Assembly: GCA_023380955.1 (NCBI GenBank)
Contig: JAMCTB010000119.1
Span: 1 to 8,094 of the forward strand
Direction of reading: 5' to 3'
Source of the DNA: Chloroflexota bacterium
GTDB taxonomy: Bacteria; Chloroflexota; UBA6077
DNA length: 8,094 bases
This document shows, piece after piece, positions 4,582 to 8,094 of the stretch (position 1 is the stretch's first letter; each line of letters begins with the position of its first letter). The notes below the pieces were generated by a model. That model had not been told where the DNA came from, ran no database searches, and was given only the letters and a program-made list of their open reading frames with translations. A program made the position numbers and the translations under genes.

Positions 4582-6012
4582 CTAGAAGCGGTATGTGGGC
4601 AGGGCAACGGCGAAGAGGGTGCCTTCCCCCGTCCTGCTGCGCACCCGCACCTGGCCACCGTGGGCCTCGGCCGTCTGCTTTACGATGGCCAGCCCCAACC
4701 CCGCCCCTCCGTGATCTCGGGAGCGGGCCTTATCCACCCTATAGAACCGCTCGAAGAGGTGGGGTAGATGCTCGGGAGCTATGCCGATGCCGGTATCGGC
4801 TACCGCAAGCTCGGCGACATCCCCGTGATTGTGGAGGGAGAGGGTCACCTGCCCGCCGGAGGGGGTGTAGCGAAGGGCGTTTTCCGCCAAGTTCCACACC
4901 ATCTGGGCCAGCCGATCCCGATCCCCCAGCACCGTCGCCGGGTCGTTGCGTGCCAGCACCACACGGTGAGCCCCGGCGTCCAACCCCTGCGCCCGCTCCC
5001 AGAGCTCGGACAGCAGGTCGTGGAGGGCCACTGGTTGGTGCTCCACCACATCCTGGGCATCCGCCTCCCCCAGGAAGAGGAGATCCGAAACCAGGCGAGA
5101 CATCCGCTCCGCCTCCTCGGTGGCCTCCCGGGCGCATTCCTTCCGATCCTCCTCCGCCATCTCCAGCTTGAGCAGGTCGAGATTCCCGCGGATCACCGTG
5201 AGAGGGCCTCGCAGCTCGTGAGAGGCGTCGGCCAGGAACTCCCTCTGCCGCCGAAAGGTCCTCTCCAGCCGATCGAGCATCTCGTTGAAGGTGCCCACCA
5301 GTTCCCCCAGTTCGTCTCGCGCCGGGGGCACCGCGATCCGCTGCTGAAACCGACCGGTGGCGGCGATACCTCGGGCGACCCGGCTCACCTCGGCAACGGG
5401 GCCCAGGGCCCGCCCCGTGAGCCACCACCCCCCGAGCATGGAGACCAGTGCGGCACCGACGGCGGTAGCGAGTAGCAATTGCTGCATCCTTCTCAGGGTA
5501 ACCCCCAGCAGGTGCAGCGACTCGCCGACCAGCACCACTCCGGTCACCCCATCGTTACTTCGCACCGGTCGAGCGAGCAGTCGCACCCTCTGGTCCTCCA
5601 CGGGCACGGTATCCGAGGATTCCTGCCCGGACAGGGTGCTCTTGATGGTCTCCGAGGCCAATGGGAGCCAGCCGCCGGGCAGGTTGGGGGAGGAGGCAAG
5701 CACCACCCCGTGGTGGTCCAGAACCTGGACGTAGATGCCGGGAGAGGAGAACTCCTCCAGTGGAGACAGATCGGATAGAGTGGCGGCGACCACCTTGCGG
5801 TCCAGACCGGTCCCATCCTCTGCGGTGATTTCCCGTTCGATGCTGGCCGCTCGCAGCCGCAAGGAGTTGTCGGCCTCCAGATGGAGATTGCTCTCCATGG
5901 AGGCCAGGATGAAGAGACCCACTGCTGAGATGGTGACCATCAGGAAGAGGCCGTACCCCATGGCAAGCCGCAGCCGGAGGGGTAGCTTCTGCAACACTCG
6001 GAAGCGCCCCAC
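4582..6012 (-). CDS. Membrane sensor histidine kinase (HAMP, HisKA, HATPase)
   Basis: This 476-residue kinase is predicted to autophosphorylate on a histidine and pass the phosphate to the regulator encoded just upstream. The order is: membrane helix 1 (about 18-38), an extracytoplasmic sensor segment of about 135 residues (39-175), membrane helix 2 (about 177-199), HAMP (about 198-252, containing ALGPVAEVSRVARGIAATG), the dimerisation H-box FLADASHELRGPLTVIRGNL (259-278) with phospho-accepting H265, the N-box WNLAENALRYTP (373-384), G1 DTGIGI (406-411), the F-box LFERFYRVDKARS (419-431) and G2 GGAGLGLAIV (435-444). All kinase boxes are intact. Position 269, Thr or Asn in the usual HExxT/N motif, is Gly. 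The start is GTG 6012-6010, directly after the regulator's TGA, with GGAGG at 6022-6018. The sensor segment matches no ligand domain I recognise, so the stimulus is unknown. Confidence 0.93.
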   Translation of the reverse strand: MGRFRVLQKLPLRLRLAMGYGLFLMVTISAVGLFILASMESNLHLEADNSLRLRAASIEREITAEDGTGLDRKVVAATLSDLSPLEEFSSPGIYVQVLDHHGVVLASSPNLPGGWLPLASETIKSTLSGQESSDTVPVEDQRVRLLARPVRSNDGVTGVVLVGESLHLLGVTLRRMQQLLLATAVGAALVSMLGGWWLTGRALGPVAEVSRVARGIAATGRFQQRIAVPPARDELGELVGTFNEMLDRLERTFRRQREFLADASHELRGPLTVIRGNLDLLKLEMAEEDRKECAREATEEAERMSRLVSDLLFLGEADAQDVVEHQPVALHDLLSELWERAQGLDAGAHRVVLARNDPATVLGDRDRLAQMVWNLAENALRYTPSGGQVTLSLHNHGDVAELAVADTGIGIAPEHLPHLFERFYRVDKARSRDHGGAGLGLAIVKQTAEAHGGQVRVRSRTGEGTLFAVALPTYRF

Positions 6013-6693
6013 TCATCCCTCCCGCAGGCTGTAGCCGGCACCCCGCATGGTATGGATGAGTCGTGGCTCGCCCGCTGCCTCCAACTTGTCTCGCAACCGC
6101 ATCACGTGGACGTCGATGACGTTGGACTCGCCCAGAAAGTCTGAGCCCCATACCCGCTCGAAGATGAGGTCGCGAGAGAGCACCTGGCGTGGGTGGCGCA
6201 GAAGGAACTCCAGCAGCTCGTACTCCTTGGCCGTCAGCTCGATGGGGCGCCCGCCCCTCTCGACCTCTCGGGTCGCCTGGTTGGCCATCAAGTCGGCGAA
6301 CCGAAGGATCTCCCCCTCGGGCGGGTGGGCGCGACGGAGCAGGGCGCGCATGCGCGCCAGTAGCTCGTCGAAGGCGAAGGGCTTGACCAGGTAGTCGTCG
6401 GCCCCCGCGTCCAGCCCGGCCACCCGGTCGGGCACCCGACCCTTGGCCGTCAGCATCAGGACGGGGAGGTTGGGGACACCGGCACGCAGCCTGCGGCACA
6501 CTTCCAGCCCGTCCAGGCCGGGTAGCATAACGTCCAGCACCACCAGGTCGGGGGGTCGATCGCGGGCAATGGACAGGGCCTCCTTGCCGTCGGCAGACAG
6601 ATCCACCGCGTAGCCGGCGAAGGAGAGGCCTCGCCTCATCAGATTCAACACTTTGGGGTCGTCGTCGACCACGAGCACGCGTGGTAGGTTCAT
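6013..6693 (-). CDS. OmpR/PhoB-family response regulator
   Basis: This 226-residue two-domain transcription factor is the cognate partner of the kinase that follows. The receiver domain (about 3-118) shows the acidic pair D11-D12 in VLVVDDDP, the phospho-acceptor D54 in [14 protein letters not shown]82 in LMLTAKG and K104 in DYLVKPF. The C-terminal winged helix (about 127-224) includes [18 protein letters not shown] (151-168), [13 protein letters not shown] and the recognition region [16 protein letters not shown] (190-205), ending [13 protein letters not shown]. Length is normal for the family. I chose ATG 6693-6691 because the receiver fold begins immediately; the open frame continues upstream to 7047 but only as a shadow of the glycosyltransferase. 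There is no clear Shine-Dalgarno sequence (CTCTCTGGCC precedes the start). With the glycosyltransferase stop only 11 bases upstream, coupled translation is likely. Target genes cannot be inferred. Confidence 0.95.
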   Translation of the reverse strand: MNLPRVLVVDDDPKVLNLMRRGLSFAGYAVDLSADGKEALSIARDRPPDLVVLDVMLPGLDGLEVCRRLRAGVPNLPVLMLTAKGRVPDRVAGLDAGADDYLVKPFAFDELLARMRALLRRAHPPEGEILRFADLMANQATREVERGGRPIELTAKEYELLEFLLRHPRQVLSRDLIFERVWGSDFLGESNVIDVHVMRLRDKLEAAGEPRLIHTMRGAGYSLREG

Positions 6694-6704
6694 GGCCAGA
6701 GAGG

Positions 6705-8066
6705 CTACGGCAACCGGCGTGCCAGGGGAACTCGCCGGAAAACCCAGAGGGCCAGCAGCCCGTAGAGCGGCAGGTACTCCATCGCCCTGACCCACACCCA
6801 GAGGGAACTCCCCACGCCGGGCAGGTAGGTGAGATCGGTCAGCACGATGAACCCTGAAAGGAGCAGCCAGCCCAGGGCCGGATCGAGGCGGGGCAGACCA
6901 CCTCGCCCCATCCCCAGGGTGAAGCAGAGGAAGGGCACGATCCAGGTGAGATACCAGGGCTCGACCACGGCGTTCAACAGGACGAAGAGCCCGAGGATCC
7001 AGTAGGTGGACAGCAGCAACCCCTTCCAGTCGGCCCCCCGCCGCCAAAGCCGGACCAGCAAGAAGAAGGCGGCAAGGACCAGCAGACCGGCAGCCAGCCC
7101 TCGGGCCACAGCATCCGGATTGGAGACCACCCGATCCAGCAACTTCGCCAGCAGGTAGCCCAGGCTGTCGTTGAAGCGGGCATCGGAGGCCTCCGACAGG
7201 ACGCCACCCGCGGCCCTACTCGCCACCAACCAGGGCAACATGCCCGTCGCCACCACCACGCCCATGGTCAGCGTCCCACCCAGCCCCCAGAGCAGCAGGA
7301 AGGGCGGGGCGGCGGCCACCGGCACCAGCTTCACCAGCACCGAGACCCCCATGAGCCCGGCACTCAGCCCCCTCTTGCCCAGGGCCAGCAGGTAGAGGGC
7401 GCCCAGCAGCGACAGGATCATGGCGGCGTCGTAGTGGGCGCTGTGGGCGAACTGCAGCAGGACGAGAGGGTTCCATGCGTAGATCAGCACCCGGCGGGGA
7501 TCCAGTCCGAAGCGGGCCAGCATGGGGATCAGCAGCAGGACGACCCCCAGGTCGAAGGCCACCGCCAGCGCCTGCATCGCCCTCAGGCTGTCCGGGGCGA
7601 TGCGGTAGGCCAGGGCGAAGAGAGCCTCCGCCAGCGGAGGGTAAGGGGTGGGCATCGCCTTGTGGTTTATCCCCTCCCACAGGGGATCCCGCAGGGACGC
7701 CAGTTCCGGCGCCGACGGCGCATATCGGTAGGGATCGATGCCCGCGTTCCGCACCTTCCCGTCCCAGACGTAGCGGAAGACGTCGTCGGAGAGGCTCGGG
7801 GTGGTGGCCAGGAGGAGGAGCCGCAGCAGCAGCGCCCCACCCAGGATGAGGGCCAGATCGGCGGCGACCGACTTCTTACCGCGGCTGCCCTGGTCGATCC
7901 TCAACACCACGACCACGGCCGCGAGATAGAAGGCAAAGGAGAACAGAAACCAGCCCGAATGGCGGACCAGATCCGCCCCCGGGGCAAGGGTTACCGCGGC
8001 GACGCCGTAGCCGGCGATCCCCAGGCCGCAGGCTACCAGCGCCCGTCGGAACCCGGACTCAGACAA
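6705..8066 (-). CDS. Polytopic GT-C-fold glycosyltransferase, probably polyprenol-phosphate-sugar dependent
   Basis: This 453-residue integral membrane protein has about 10-12 hydrophobic helices, including 41-56, 71-88, 168-184 and several after 215. The first large extracytoplasmic loop carries the GT-C signature: [20 protein letters not shown] (91-110), with the acidic pair D94-D95, followed by DPYRY (111-115) and PTPYPPL (139-145). A late [12 protein letters not shown] segment also fits mannosyltransferase-like GT-C/GT87 families. The predicted role is to transfer a hexose from a polyprenyl-phosphate donor to a glycan, glycolipid or protein outside the membrane; donor and acceptor are not readable. 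The start is taken as TTG 8066-8064 after GGGGGAGAG, a rather tight spacing. The frame stays open to the right edge with no stop, so a start beyond the window is possible. It is the first visible gene of a unit continuing into the two-component pair. Confidence 0.85.
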   Translation of the reverse strand: MSESGFRRALVACGLGIAGYGVAAVTLAPGADLVRHSGWFLFSFAFYLAAVVVVLRIDQGSRGKKSVAADLALILGGALLLRLLLLATTPSLSDDVFRYVWDGKVRNAGIDPYRYAPSAPELASLRDPLWEGINHKAMPTPYPPLAEALFALAYRIAPDSLRAMQALAVAFDLGVVLLLIPMLARFGLDPRRVLIYAWNPLVLLQFAHSAHYDAAMILSLLGALYLLALGKRGLSAGLMGVSVLVKLVPVAAAPPFLLLWGLGGTLTMGVVVATGMLPWLVASRAAGGVLSEASDARFNDSLGYLLAKLLDRVVSNPDAVARGLAAGLLVLAAFFLLVRLWRRGADWKGLLLSTYWILGLFVLLNAVVEPWYLTWIVPFLCFTLGMGRGGLPRLDPALGWLLLSGFIVLTDLTYLPGVGSSLWVWVRAMEYLPLYGLLALWVFRRVPLARRLP

Positions 8067-8094
8067 CTCTCCCCCTCGCCCAGCTCCACACCGA

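Noticed and set aside
4452..4658. A 68-codon minus-strand frame in the gap before hflK
   Set aside because: It starts inside the kinase gene in another frame, and its translation looks like non-coding sequence.
6694..7047. N-terminal extension of the response regulator
   Set aside because: The extra residues are a shifted reading of the glycosyltransferase gene; the receiver fold starts exactly at ATG 6693.

Overview
The window is high-GC bacterial DNA in which every gene I can support lies on the minus strand, so transcription runs from high to low coordinates. Coding is dense, with strong purine-rich ribosome sites (GGAGG or GGGAGG) and frequent GTG or TTG starts. Together with GTAGGG-bounded palindromic intergenic repeats, this suggests a high-GC non-model lineage. 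Chloroflexota/Thermomicrobia-like is my best guess from protein flavour, held at low confidence. No rRNA, tRNA, integrase, transposase or CRISPR array is visible.

In transcription order: (1) A polytopic GT-C-fold glycosyltransferase (8066-6705). (2) Eleven bases later, an OmpR/PhoB-type response regulator (6693-6013). (3) Directly abutting it (TGA then GTG), a membrane HAMP sensor histidine kinase (6012-4582). These three look like one transcription unit. (4) A 193-bp gap with dyad symmetries. (5) hflK (4388-3348) and hflC (3364-2468), overlapping by 17 bp and encoding the paired SPFH/Band 7 membrane proteins that normally control FtsH. (6) A 392-bp gap rich in palindromes. (7) An unrecognised small acidic protein (2075-1701). 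(8) A hotdog-fold acyl-CoA thioesterase (1538-1071). (9) The N-terminal part of a large type ISP-like restriction-modification protein (873 to the left edge), whose reading frame is broken.

The most notable observation is in that last gene. A 61-bp insertion, made of a 29-bp direct duplication plus 32 bp of unrelated sequence, shifts the frame by +1. It falls exactly between the E and the V-K of the presumed PD-(D/E)XK nuclease motif. Removing 61 bp restores an uninterrupted frame of about 270 codons to the window edge. This is either genuine inactivation (possibly reversible through the direct repeats) or an assembly chimera of strain variants. The second notable feature is a pair of REPIN-like composite palindromes (80 and 75 bp) with the same architecture, plus a single perfect 29-bp palindrome with the same GTAGGG ends.
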